Assembly: GCA_025359915.1 (NCBI GenBank)
Contig: JANYDE010000134.1
Location: 1-36,513, forward strand
Direction: 5' to 3'
Origin: Chamaesiphon sp. 336R_metabinner_41
GTDB lineage: Bacteria; Cyanobacteriota; Cyanobacteriia; Cyanobacteriales; Chamaesiphonaceae
Length of the DNA: 36,513 bases
The notes below the pieces were generated by a model that saw nothing but the letters and a program-made list of their open reading frames with translations, did not search any database and was not told the DNA's origin. The position numbers and the translations under genes were made by a program. Below, piece after piece: positions 17,436 through 26,745 of the stretch (its first letter is position 1; each line of letters starts with the position of its first letter).

Positions 17436-19103
17436 TTATCGACATGAGTCGAATAAATCTGGTGTCTTTGAAATTTTCCAGCGATTATCAATTTTTTTAA
17501 ATTCATAACAAGATGTAGCTCTATTGCTAGCAGAATCTTTCGCACTACCCGTTCGCGTATTGTGGAAAGTACGCTGCTCTGAGACAATTGCTATCACCCT
17601 TACTTCATCAGAACTGATCGATCGAATATCGGCAATTTTGTGTATCTGTTGGTTGCCATAAGTCCAATACATCCCATCATTTGCCAAATCATCTACTGAA
17701 CTTCTATCTCTACCAGAATTATCGGTGATATTTCTTTGATAGGCTAAACCAGTAGTTAAATCTTCACCAGCACTCTTGCGGTAGCCAGAGCCAAATATAC
17801 TTTTCTTAGCTTCCAACCATTGACTAATTAAACTACTAGCTTCATTATTATTCATTAGCTCGATCGAACTATCATCAGGTTTTGAGGAGATAGGAGAGCT
17901 GGGTGAAGAAACTGAAATAGGAGATTGCGACGAATTTCGATCGATTGATGGAGAAGCTGAATTAGTCGATGAAGGTGTGGGATTATTTTTACCGATCGAC
18001 ATACCTACAAATAGCATGAGCGCACCTAAAATTCCACCAATTAATAAAGTTTGTGGCGATTTATTCTCTGCTGGAGCCGGTTGAATACTCGTCTGGGGAG
18101 GTTGAATATTAGTAGGCGTGGTGAAGACAGTATTTGGTTGAGTAGAGCTAGTTGGTGGCGTGGTTTCGGCAAATGTGTAAATACTCGTTTCTGAGATCGA
18201 GATTGGCGGAGTTGGAGTAGGTGTATAAGTACTTGTTTCGGGAATCGGCGACAGAGGATCGATAATTATTGTCGATTGAACTTGAAATTCTTGGAGAACA
18301 TCCGCCGCAGAGGTGGGATGATTTAGTAATCTATCGATCGATCTTCTTAGTTTACCACTGCTAGGGCGCAGATAATTTTCCCACTGCCATTTTTGGGTAT
18401 TGGAATCGTATAAGTATTTTAATTCTCGATTACTTAGTAGATAAATAACAGTTACACCCAAACTGTACAGATCGAACTGTTTTCCGTTGGGAATATTATC
18501 TATACTAAGTGCTGTCAATTGTTGGCTAATGGGTTGAGCTACTTCACCACCAGCCGCAATTTTGAGTTCGGTAATGGCTCTAAAATCAGTTAAGATTGGT
18601 TGATTTTGAGCTTTGAATAAAATAGTATCTGGTGAAATGTTCCCGTGAACAATGCCCTGATCGTGCAGATAAGTTAAGACTGGAAGTATATCTTTGAGCA
18701 GTTTTTCGCAACGTTCTTCTGATAAGGGAACTGTCACCGCAGCAGGCTTACCTTGCACCGCGCCCGTAACTAGATGTAAATTATCACCTTCAACAAATAT
18801 CTCGATAATAGACTGAATGTTTGGATGTCTGAGCGAAATCAGTCGATCGATCTGACTGGTATAGGTTGCGAGAATTTCATCGGCTCGATCGGTTGAATAG
18901 GATTGAACGATCGCTGTTTTATCTTCTTTGTCTGGACAATCTACCATCACAGATTGCTCGGTGAAAGATGATTGGATGACAGTGATGGAAGTATACTTAG
19001 TTTGATTTAGCATCTTAGGATTAAATTGTAACTTTTTAGTTGCTTCGTTGTCAATATTTAATTGCCAAACTGATGTTTTAGCGATCGATCCCAACGAAAT
19101 CAT
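17436..19103 (-). CDS. Predicted pseudokinase with one span and an ARC6-type IMS-like domain
   Basis: A 555-residue protein. Residues about 40-280 have a Ser/Thr-kinase fold (HPNI 93-96, HGN at 153-155, DFR at 173-175, DLYSLGV 211-217), but the nucleotide Lys is missing (TAIV, 63-66), the helix-C Glu is Gln84, the HRD Asp is Asn155 and the DFG Gly is Arg175. No glycine loop is seen. A Pro/Thr/Ser-rich linker surrounds a span at about 353-371. Residues about 421-555 (ASSLISQWLEAKKSIFG onward) resemble the IMS domain (DUF4101) of ARC6/PARC6/CDP1 and cyanobacterial Ftn2 division proteins, which would lie in the periplasm. Cys532 and Cys554 may pair. It is 76 bases downstream of the VWA gene. Confidence 0.8.
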   Translation of the reverse strand: MISLGSIAKTSVWQLNIDNEATKKLQFNPKMLNQTKYTSITVIQSSFTEQSVMVDCPDKEDKTAIVQSYSTDRADEILATYTSQIDRLISLRHPNIQSIIEIFVEGDNLHLVTGAVQGKPAAVTVPLSEERCEKLLKDILPVLTYLHDQGIVHGNISPDTILFKAQNQPILTDFRAITELKIAAGGEVAQPISQQLTALSIDNIPNGKQFDLYSLGVTVIYLLSNRELKYLYDSNTQKWQWENYLRPSSGKLRRSIDRLLNHPTSAADVLQEFQVQSTIIIDPLSPIPETSTYTPTPTPPISISETSIYTFAETTPPTSSTQPNTVFTTPTNIQPPQTSIQPAPAENKSPQTLLIGGILGALMLFVGMSIGKNNPTPSSTNSASPSIDRNSSQSPISVSSPSSPISSKPDDSSIELMNNNEASSLISQWLEAKKSIFGSGYRKSAGEDLTTGLAYQRNITDNSGRDRSSVDDLANDGMYWTYGNQQIHKIADIRSISSDEVRVIAIVSEQRTFHNTRTGSAKDSASNRATSCYEFKKIDNRWKISKTPDLFDSCR

Positions 19104-19179
19104 ATCCAGTGCCTGAAAGACTTTTTGATTGCTTGTCGATTCTTACCAATCGATAGTTACTAGAGCTATGAATCATTTA

Positions 19180-20511
19180 TCAATTACGCTGAATTGCAAA
19201 ACAAAGCCGTCCAGCAGTCTTCTGTTGTTCGCTGACTTTACTTCCGAGCGAATCAATAAAGTCTACCAAGCCTAATGTTTTTGAGCCATCATTATTGCGA
19301 GACTTATTGATATCTTGATGCCAACTTTTCCACCCTTCAGGAACAGTTATGCCACTTGTGGGTAAATCGGCTGTCATATAATATATCCCGACGGGCAGAT
19401 CTTGAGGATTGATGGTGAGATTTGCGGTTGCGGTTGTGTCTTTTTGGGTGAGATTAAATTTTAGAGCTTTGGCTGCTGTGGTATTTTCTACCATTTTTTT
19501 TGTTTTGAGATCGTAGGATTGAGCAGTGGTGATTTGGACTCGATTAGTTGCAATGATTGGTGTTGTCGCTCCTTCACCTGTGGGAAAGTTTAGTTCATAA
19601 GTCATTCCCGTTAGAGGTTCTTGGGCGCGTTTATCGATTTCAAATAGTTCGATCGGTTGATTTCCGCGCTCGATCCGGATATCCTGCTGTAGGGATTGAG
19701 GTTGTGACAGTTTACCGCGTAGTTTCTCGACTTTTGCTCCAGGGACTTTGAGATAAGCCAATTCATCGCCAGGTACTTGATGGCGGAAGATTAATGTTTG
19801 GGCTGATTTCTCAAATTTGGTTTTGATTTTACCGATTAGTTGCGATACTTCGGCTTCATTCCCGATCGCTAACATGTAAAATGGTCGTTGTTTATCATAG
19901 CTAAAGGATGAGTTATTCAGGTTGTAAACAGTACCTTTGAAGTTGCTCTTAATCCCGATTAAGCCGACAGCGGAGTTAGGTTTCTGGACGTATGTGGCTA
20001 ATTTTTGGACGATCCGATTGACATCGCCTTTATCTTGCTCTAAATCAGTAACAACTACTACTAGGCTGCTCTTGCGCCCCTGATCGCTGTCTAGAGCTAC
20101 GTCAATTTTGCTATCTTTACCTTGATAAAAACTCGGTTGTCGTGCTGATTCAAAAAACGCATCGCGACTAATTGATTTAGCCGTACTGTCAAAGCTGAAA
20201 TACTTGGTTTGCTTGGGATCAAAAATTGAGTCTAATGCATTGATCGCCCCAGCATATTCACTACCATTGCTATTGACATAGCCCCCCATCGAGCCAGAAG
20301 CATCGACGAAAATTGCACCGGAGACATTACTATTATCAGTGCTTTTTTTGTCGATCGAGTTCGCCAATTGACAAGGTAAAGATTGTTTACCAGATTGAGT
20401 TTCCCCCTCTCTAGTTCCAATTGCAACATCTTGTCGATCGCAACTAGTTACGATCGATATTAAAGCGATCGATAGCGAAAATTTAGCACAATTAAGTAAT
20501 GTTTTATACAT
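19180..20511 (-). CDS. VWA-domain lipoprotein
   Basis: A 443-residue protein with a lipoprotein signal (SIVTSC, lipidated Cys24). A von Willebrand A domain starts at about 62 with the metal-ion-dependent adhesion motif Asp70-x-Ser72-x-Ser74 (DASGSM) and the later Thr155-Asp156 (VVTDLEQD). The C-terminal ~180 residues contain beta-rich segments with no family I recognise. The predicted location is the periplasmic face of a membrane, where VWA domains bind partner proteins through a metal ion. It is the first gene of the minus-strand arm and faces the divergent spacer. Confidence 0.85.
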   Translation of the reverse strand: MYKTLLNCAKFSLSIALISIVTSCDRQDVAIGTREGETQSGKQSLPCQLANSIDKKSTDNSNVSGAIFVDASGSMGGYVNSNGSEYAGAINALDSIFDPKQTKYFSFDSTAKSISRDAFFESARQPSFYQGKDSKIDVALDSDQGRKSSLVVVVTDLEQDKGDVNRIVQKLATYVQKPNSAVGLIGIKSNFKGTVYNLNNSSFSYDKQRPFYMLAIGNEAEVSQLIGKIKTKFEKSAQTLIFRHQVPGDELAYLKVPGAKVEKLRGKLSQPQSLQQDIRIERGNQPIELFEIDKRAQEPLTGMTYELNFPTGEGATTPIIATNRVQITTAQSYDLKTKKMVENTTAAKALKFNLTQKDTTATANLTINPQDLPVGIYYMTADLPTSGITVPEGWKSWHQDINKSRNNDGSKTLGLVDFIDSLGSKVSEQQKTAGRLCFAIQRN

Positions 20512-20952
20512 GCAAATCTATTTCAGCAGTGGGTTGAGTTGAATCAGTCAATAGTGTTAGATCGATCGAAACGTTGTTGGCTATCGATCCTTATATCCAA
20601 AGGTTTCGGTAATAGATTGTCACCTCTGTGATGATAGCATGCCCAATTATCCAGTCAATCTACTCAGTGACTACTCGCAATCTAATGTATGTAATAATAC
20701 TAGATCAGGTGCCCGATCTGAGTTCAGGAGAATTTTTGACCACGACCTCAATTTCAGTAACTTTTGTGGGTAGGTTAGAAGTATATCCTCCGATCGTCGC
20801 TATTTTTCAGGAAAATATTAATATTTGTTGAACTTAGATCTAGGTTGTTAAGATGTCGATCTTTGAATGAATTGGCTTTCACGACATCTATTAAATACCA
20901 GTGTTAGAGTAGGCAATATTCGGCAGTAAATTATTTTCAGTCACTTAAGAAA
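20512..20952. other. Divergent control region of the nine-gene locus
   Basis: The 441-base spacer between the VWA lipoprotein (minus) and the four-span membrane protein (plus) must hold the promoters of both arms. The only structure I see is an 8-bp inverted repeat, AGATGTCG (20851-20858) and CGACATCT (20882-20889), with a 23-base loop, about 65-100 bases before the plus-strand start. A 67-codon frame at 20628-20831 shows no protein-like features. Confidence 0.55.
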
Positions 20953-21450
20953 ATGAACAGTAAAAATGTCGGGGAAATTATCCGTTTATTCGTGTTTACC
21001 CTCGTTGGTTCTCTCCTCATGTTTGTCTTGCAGCCGCTGATTTATACGGCTGGAGTTGTGCGGCTATCAAATATTGAGAAGCAGGATCTGTGGCTCTCAG
21101 ATCATTACATGTCAGCAGCAACAATTGTATTTATTGTTTCTATATTAGCTACCTTTATCTGGTATGTATGGAATCTATATTCACCTCCTGCTGATGGCAA
21201 AATGGCATCGGCTCGATCGGTTGGATGGTGGATCTTATTGTTATTACCGATTTTGGGGATTGTAGCGGCTTTGGTATTTGCGGTTCAGCCCTCGCCCACC
21301 ATTGGCAAATTGACAGGTACTGACTTACCAATCTTGGCAGCGATGTTTAGCTTCGACGTACTGGCGATCTATTGGGGAGCCACTGCCAGTAGTACTCCTG
21401 GTTTAGCCAGAAGACTACCACCTGGATCGCAAGCAATCTTTCGTCGCTGA
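20953..21450 (+). CDS. Four-span membrane protein of unknown function
   Basis: A 165-residue protein with four predicted membrane spans at about 9-32, 52-73, 89-111 and 125-146, and a basic C-terminus (ARRLPPGSQAIFRR) likely in the cytosol. I do not recognise the family. It is the first gene of the plus-strand arm and is separated from the tubulin-like gene by 357 bases of repeats, so co-transcription is plausible but unproven. It could anchor the cytosolic proteins of the arm at the inner membrane. Confidence 0.72.
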   Translation: MNSKNVGEIIRLFVFTLVGSLLMFVLQPLIYTAGVVRLSNIEKQDLWLSDHYMSAATIVFIVSILATFIWYVWNLYSPPADGKMASARSVGWWILLLLPILGIVAALVFAVQPSPTIGKLTGTDLPILAAMFSFDVLAIYWGATASSTPGLARRLPPGSQAIFRR

Positions 21451-21807
21451 TGGGCTTACCCCCAACCCCCTTATCAAGGGTTGGCTCTCCGGCTCCCTCA
21501 ACTTTATAAGGGCTACCGTGTATACACAAGTCGGCTAGACTTCGTTGTCGATGGGCTTACCAACCCCCCTTATAAAGCGGATGCGCGTACTGTTCGGGTT
21601 CCTAGGGCACGTGTAGCGCGCCAAGCAGGGGGGGCTTTACTCCCTCCCCAAGGGGAGGGCTTTTCCGGCTCCCTCTCCTTTCTTTCCGGCTCCCTCCCCT
21701 TTCTTTCCGGCTCCCTCCCCTTTATAAGGGGAGGGCTGGGGTGGGGTAAACAACCCACGAAGCAACTCCAAAGCCAACCGAATATTTTCAAAGCAGATAT
21801 ACAAAAT
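21451..21807. repeat. Repeat-filled leader of the tubulin-like gene
   Basis: It contains three direct 21-base units starting at 21664, 21685 and 21706 (TCCGGCTCCCTCCCCTTTCTT with one variant), a hairpin CCCTCCCC/GGGGAGGG at 21642-21659 and another with 10-bp arms at 21713-21735 followed by CTGGGGTGGGGT. The outer parts (21465-21560) hold degenerate units of the same family. The whole stretch stays open in frame with the downstream gene because the units are multiples of three, but I regard it as non-coding. Confidence 0.8.
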
Positions 21808-23328
21808 ATGTCAACAAATAAATTATATGTAATTGGTGTCGGCGGATCGGGTGCTAAATGCCTAGAATCCATGATTCATTTTGCAGCGACGGGGCTGCTC
21901 GGTGACAGCAAACTCGAACTATTATTAGTCGATCCTGACGAGTCGAATGGAAACGTCGAGCGGACTCGCAATAGTCTGAATATCTATCAAAATTGTCAGC
22001 AATTAGTCAATGCTGGAGATAAAGCGGTAGACTCTGGTTGGATGGCGGCTTCGATCAAATATCATGGACTATGGTCGCCGTTTGCTAAAGAATCTCAAAG
22101 CCGCGAATTGGGTTCATTTTTTCGGTATAGTTCGCTCAAGAGTAACGAACCAGCTTTATCGAGTTTCTTTGATGTCCTGTATAGTGCCGAGGAACGCACT
22201 CAGACGCTCGATGAGGGCTTTAGAGGACGACCTTCGATCGGTTCGGCAGTGATGAGCCAAATCGACATGGATCGGCTGGCAGAAGAACCTTGGAGTACTT
22301 TGATCCAAAGTATTGAAGCCGATGCAGGTAATGGGCAAAATCCCAAGATTTTGCTGTGTGGCTCGATGTTTGGCGGTACTGGAGCTTCAGGCTTGCCAAC
22401 GATCGCCAAATTAATCAATAATCGGCTTAATCCCCCAGGTGAAAACAAAAATATTCGCGGATCTGTCAAATTAGGCTGCATTTTCTTGCTACCTTATTTT
22501 AGTTTTACCGCACCACCAAATGCCGAAAGTAACGAGGGTTTATTTGCTTCGGCGGATCATTTCTTGCTGAATACCGAAGCCGCACTGCGTTATTATGTCG
22601 ATCGCAGTGGCGATTTATTTGATAGTATTTATTTGCTAGGTAATGAAAGTACTGAGGCAGTTAAGTTTAGTGTCGGGCGCGGATCTCAGAGCAACAAACC
22701 CCATTTTATTGAATTGATGGCGGCTCTAGGTGCCAGAGATTTCTTATTAAACGATCGCGTTGATAGTCTGATGCTGCTAAGTAGACAGAAACAGGGTTTG
22801 GTGACATGGAGCGATCTCCCAGATTGGCCGAATGTCAAAAGATTGATGGCGAATACCACTAGATTATCTTATCTCTGGCTGTCAGAAATTGAGAAAGAAT
22901 TAGAACAAGCTCGAATTCAAGGTTTTAGCCGCTTTAGTAAACTCGCACCTTGGTTGGATCGTTATTATGATACGGGAGATCGCAGTGAAGCTGCCTTTAA
23001 ATTTGATACACCCCATCAACAGGATGCGATCAAAGTAATTAGTACTTGGAGTCGGGATTATCTCCGCTGGATTAATAGTCTACATGAATGCGAAAGCGAT
23101 CGGATCGAACTATTCAGAACTCAAAATTTGGGCGATCTAAATGGTAATATCCGCCGCGATAGTCTCAGCGATTTGATCGTCGATGATACCCGCGATCCTC
23201 GCACCAAACGTCAGCAAGATGATTTGGCAAGTATTAAGGATGGCTTAAATAGTAAACGCCGAGAAGAGATTAATCGCGGTACTTCTGGACTCGCCAAAGC
23301 CCTCTACAAGCAAGTCACTCTAGGTTAA
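21808..23328 (+). CDS. Tubulin/FtsZ-like GTPase (Tubulin_2 type)
   Basis: A 506-residue protein. The N-terminus LYVIGVGGSGAKCLE (6-20) matches the first nucleotide loop of tubulin/FtsZ, VDPDES (41-46) the second strand end, and SMFGGTGASG (186-195) the GGGTG(T/S)G signature loop that binds GTP phosphates. It resembles the bacterial tubulin-like family named Tubulin_2 rather than the cell-division FtsZ. The C-terminal half (from about 290) is helical and charged, without the FtsZ C-terminal peptide. The frame extends upstream through repeat DNA, but the ATG at 21808 directly precedes the family-like N-terminus. It precedes the SrfB-like gene by 68 bases. Confidence 0.85.
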   Translation: MSTNKLYVIGVGGSGAKCLESMIHFAATGLLGDSKLELLLVDPDESNGNVERTRNSLNIYQNCQQLVNAGDKAVDSGWMAASIKYHGLWSPFAKESQSRELGSFFRYSSLKSNEPALSSFFDVLYSAEERTQTLDEGFRGRPSIGSAVMSQIDMDRLAEEPWSTLIQSIEADAGNGQNPKILLCGSMFGGTGASGLPTIAKLINNRLNPPGENKNIRGSVKLGCIFLLPYFSFTAPPNAESNEGLFASADHFLLNTEAALRYYVDRSGDLFDSIYLLGNESTEAVKFSVGRGSQSNKPHFIELMAALGARDFLLNDRVDSLMLLSRQKQGLVTWSDLPDWPNVKRLMANTTRLSYLWLSEIEKELEQARIQGFSRFSKLAPWLDRYYDTGDRSEAAFKFDTPHQQDAIKVISTWSRDYLRWINSLHECESDRIELFRTQNLGDLNGNIRRDSLSDLIVDDTRDPRTKRQQDDLASIKDGLNSKRREEINRGTSGLAKALYKQVTLG

Positions 23329-23391
23329 GTAATAAGTAATAAGTAATAAGCTTCCATAGCTATCAACTATCCCCTATCCCCTATCCCCTAT
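23329..23391. repeat. Heptamer repeats between the tubulin-like and SrfB-like genes
   Basis: GTAATAA occurs three times at 23329-23349 immediately after the stop codon, and CCCCTAT three times at 23371-23391, ending five bases before the next start codon. They leave no room for a Shine-Dalgarno site. The first heptamer also occurs, inverted, three times at 28953-28973. Confidence 0.92.
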
Positions 23392-23396
23392 CCCCC

Positions 23397-26300
23397 ATGC
23401 CCGTATTTGTTTTACCGAAACTCAAAGAAAATTCAGAACTGACTTTACCCGACAAAAGTGGAGAATGGCAAGTATATTCTCGCTCCAGACTCAAAACCCT
23501 CGCCAAGGATCTCGACTATGCGGCTCCTGGAGATCGTAATCTAATTAACTCAGTTCCTACCATGTGGGCTGCTTCCCTGACGATGGAGATGGGATTAGTC
23601 GATACCAGTCATCCACTCCATCTCGATACCGTAGTGCAATGGCAAGGGATGTTAGCAAGTATCGCCCTAGCCAAAGTCCGTAGTCTCCCGCTCAAGGTAG
23701 CGCGGATCGATCTCGAAGAATACCGTCACCATACATTTGCCGAGGCTCTGGTAAATCTTCAACCCGCAGAAACCCATAACCTCTACAAACTCAAGAACAA
23801 AAATGCTTGGTTAGATAACTATGTCTGGTTTTGGAACGATCGTCCAGTCGGCATGACTAGCCCTAGTACCTTAGTAGTACCTACTGTTGACGGGCGGTGG
23901 GAAGGCTTACCCTGGTGGAATCGCGATACCAAACGCTTCCGTCGTCCCCATGACTACCTCTCCGCCGAAGAGCAAGCCCTACTCAAGGGCTGGTTGTTGA
24001 ATCTAGAAAATCAACTGATGACGGGAGAAGACAACTCCACCGCTATCAATCGAATCGTAGGGCTGATTAATCTCTTTCAGGCTGATTTAGTCGGGAATAT
24101 CTCTAAAGCAGAAATAAACAGCATCCTGGATGACGATCCGGCTTACTTTGGTGTGCCGATTAGTACCGGAATTTTGACAGCTCTCAATCAACCAGCCAAA
24201 CTCAAAGATATCGGTAGTGGTGACTCTCATGTGCGGGTAGTCGGGAGTGAGAGCAAAAAGCCCACCAAGCCATTGCTGATCATCGATCTAGCCGTTGCCA
24301 ATCTCTGGAGTCTCCAACCCCAAGATATCCGCGTTCACAAGGATAAAACCCTCGCATCACTGAATCTCGACGATCTCCGCAGTGGCAGGATTATGAACTG
24401 GGATGACGTAGTATGGCGAGAAACTAAGGATTTATTCTTACCCAACCTGGCTTTTATCGATCGAGAAGCTGCATTACTAGGCGGGATTTCCGTCACCGCG
24501 AATCAACCGCTAGTATTTAACGGCAATAAAATCACACCGTTGATTCCCTTAGATAACATTTTACTCGAATACTTCACCCCCGAAGATTTAGTAAAACGGT
24601 TGAAATTTACTCAAAATGGTACGGGCAATACCGTTCGTGTCACCTTAAACTTACCTTTGTCTGGTGTCAATACGACTAGCAATCGCCCTCAAGAATTTCA
24701 AGTCTACAAAGACTATCCCCTAGAGGAACAACACGCTCTATTTGATGTCCCAGTCTTAGAAGTATGGCCGAACTTTCGCATTCCTAGCTGGCAAGAATAC
24801 TATGGTTTCTACTTTGATTGCAACTTGGGAGAGCGTACTTTCAATATTGAATTTACCGAAGCAAAAGAACCTCATCAATTTGAAGAAAATAGTGGTAAAT
24901 ATCTAATTACGCGCTTGAATGAATTTCCTAGTGCGATTAAATGTGTAGACAATTATCGCGACTCCCTCGGCTTAATTTTAATCAAACAACCGCCAGAATT
25001 AAAATTAACCGAAATCTGGAAAGTCGGAGTAGATTTTGGGACTTCCTTTACTAATATCTATGTCAATCATCGCGATGCAGTCAGCCAACTAAAAATTAAT
25101 TCCCAAGATGAGCGAGATACTTTACATCTCAAAATAGCTGATGCTGACTTATCTACTCGCGTCAACGTTCTGTTTGAATACTTCATTCCTGAACGATTTT
25201 TACCAGTCGATAATCCGCTACCTTTAGCAAGTATCTTAACTACTCGTGGTCAAACTGGCACCAATCCTCGGCGTACTATCTATGATGGACGGATTTACAA
25301 TCCCAAGTATGGCAGTGCCCAGCATCGAGAAATAGAAAATACTTATATTGAGACTGATATTAAATGGAAAAGCGTCGATTCAAATCGACTATTTCTCCAT
25401 CATCTATGCTTGATGATCACCGCAATTGCTGTCAAGCAAGGCGTTAAACAAATCGAGTGGAATATTTCTTATCCTTCAGCTTTCTCTAGCAAAGAAATTG
25501 GTAAGTATGCAAGAAACTGGAAAGATATTACCACCGATCTTCAAGAGAAAACTGGTATTCAACAAATATGTCCTAACCAGGGTGATTTCCGCACCGAAAG
25601 TTTGGCAATCGCCCAATACTTTGGCGACAAAGAGAAATACGACTTAATTCGCAGCGTCTGTATCGATTTAGGTGGTGGTACTGCCGACATTTCACTCTGG
25701 CAGGAAAATCAATTAGTCTATCAATGTTCAGTCCAATTAGCTGGACGACATTTATTCTCAGAATTGATCGAAATGCGCCCAGATTTACTCAGTAAATGGT
25801 TTGACAATCAAGATAATTGGAACAATCTTTCCCCTGATAAATTCAAAACCAAAATTGATGTCCTCCTCCGAGAAAAAAGCCAACAATGGTTGAGTCAAGA
25901 ACGGCATAAATATGAGGAAGACGAACAATTCCTCGGCTTTACGCGATTAGTCTCCTTGGGGATGGCTGGGCTATACTATTATGTCGGTACGATCGTCGGC
26001 GTAATGAAGCGTACAGAGGGTAAATACACCGAAACGAAGAGTCCATCTGTATACATCGGTGGTAATGGTTCTCGGCTGTTAAATTGGCTAGTAGCAACTG
26101 GTGAATTTGATGAATATTCCAATATTAATGGATTATTTAATCGGATGTTAAGTAGTGCCTCCGATCTGCAAGAAATTAAAGATCCTACCAGAGTTAGTAA
26201 AGCTCCTAAGGATGAAGTTGCTTGTGGCTTAGTGTTAGGGCGAAGTCGTCTAACTGGAATGGATCGAGGAACTGTCGATCATCCAATCGCCGGAGAAAAC

Positions 26301-26666
26301 TTTACCATCAACGGTGAGGACTTCTTATTTAGCAGCCGATTGAATACCGATGATATTGATGGTAATATCAATAGCTTTACCATCCCAGATCTCCGCAATC
26401 TCAAAGAATTTGTCGATCGATTCAATGAAGCCGTCATCGATCTCAAAGTTGACGATCTCAAACCCTTGGATAACTATAACAAACGTGAAAAATGTTTGGA
26501 TCAAGACTATAGCGATCTATTATGGGATAAAGTTGATCGCCAACTGCGCAGCGTACTCGCTAATATTCGTGGTGATGCTACCGCAATTCGTGAAGAACCT
26601 CCATTCATCTTAGGCTTAAAGGCGTTACTCAATGTCTTAGCCAAAGAATGGGCTAGTAAACGCTAA
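23397..26666 (+). CDS. SrfB-like protein with actin/Hsp70-type ATPase motifs
   Basis: A 1089-residue protein. An ASKHA (actin/Hsp70/sugar kinase) domain occupies about 540-960: phosphate-1 motif VGVDFGTSFTN (Asp546), phosphate-2 motif IDLGGGTADIS (Asp757, Gly759-761) and adenosine motif YIGGNGSRLL (Gly888-889). The overall size and motifs fit the family called virulence factor SrfB, whose role is unknown; the name does not imply virulence here. The first ~530 residues are soluble with no recognised domain and no signal peptide, so the protein is cytosolic. It lies 68 bases after the tubulin-like gene and is followed by a hairpin repeat. Confidence 0.82.
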   Translation: MPVFVLPKLKENSELTLPDKSGEWQVYSRSRLKTLAKDLDYAAPGDRNLINSVPTMWAASLTMEMGLVDTSHPLHLDTVVQWQGMLASIALAKVRSLPLKVARIDLEEYRHHTFAEALVNLQPAETHNLYKLKNKNAWLDNYVWFWNDRPVGMTSPSTLVVPTVDGRWEGLPWWNRDTKRFRRPHDYLSAEEQALLKGWLLNLENQLMTGEDNSTAINRIVGLINLFQADLVGNISKAEINSILDDDPAYFGVPISTGILTALNQPAKLKDIGSGDSHVRVVGSESKKPTKPLLIIDLAVANLWSLQPQDIRVHKDKTLASLNLDDLRSGRIMNWDDVVWRETKDLFLPNLAFIDREAALLGGISVTANQPLVFNGNKITPLIPLDNILLEYFTPEDLVKRLKFTQNGTGNTVRVTLNLPLSGVNTTSNRPQEFQVYKDYPLEEQHALFDVPVLEVWPNFRIPSWQEYYGFYFDCNLGERTFNIEFTEAKEPHQFEENSGKYLITRLNEFPSAIKCVDNYRDSLGLILIKQPPELKLTEIWKVGVDFGTSFTNIYVNHRDAVSQLKINSQDERDTLHLKIADADLSTRVNVLFEYFIPERFLPVDNPLPLASILTTRGQTGTNPRRTIYDGRIYNPKYGSAQHREIENTYIETDIKWKSVDSNRLFLHHLCLMITAIAVKQGVKQIEWNISYPSAFSSKEIGKYARNWKDITTDLQEKTGIQQICPNQGDFRTESLAIAQYFGDKEKYDLIRSVCIDLGGGTADISLWQENQLVYQCSVQLAGRHLFSELIEMRPDLLSKWFDNQDNWNNLSPDKFKTKIDVLLREKSQQWLSQERHKYEEDEQFLGFTRLVSLGMAGLYYYVGTIVGVMKRTEGKYTETKSPSVYIGGNGSRLLNWLVATGEFDEYSNINGLFNRMLSSASDLQEIKDPTRVSKAPKDEVACGLVLGRSRLTGMDRGTVDHPIAGENFTINGEDFLFSSRLNTDDIDGNINSFTIPDLRNLKEFVDRFNEAVIDLKVDDLKPLDNYNKREKCLDQDYSDLLWDKVDRQLRSVLANIRGDATAIREEPPFILGLKALLNVLAKEWASKR

Positions 26667-26672
26667 AAAGCT

Positions 26673-26707
26673 ACCCCACCCCAGCCCTCCCCTTATCAAG
26701 GGGAGGG
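26673..26707. repeat. GC-rich hairpin repeat inside the plus-strand arm
   Basis: ACCCCACCCCAG followed by CCCTCCCCTT (26685-26694), loop ATC, and AAGGGGAGGG (26698-26707). It is the reverse orientation of the copy at 7678-7712. It lies seven bases after the SrfB-like stop codon and 38 before the next start, so it could reduce expression of the three downstream genes or protect an mRNA end. Confidence 0.9.
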
Positions 26708-26745
26708 TGCCGGAAAGCCATCGCATTCTACCCAGTGATTAAGTT

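Noticed and set aside
20628-20831. 67-codon frame in the divergent spacer
   Set aside because: No protein-like features, and the region is needed for two promoters.
21481-21807. 109-codon N-terminal extension of the tubulin-like gene
   Set aside because: It is encoded by repeat DNA with Pro/Gly/Ser-rich translation, and the family-like N-terminus begins at the ATG at 21808.
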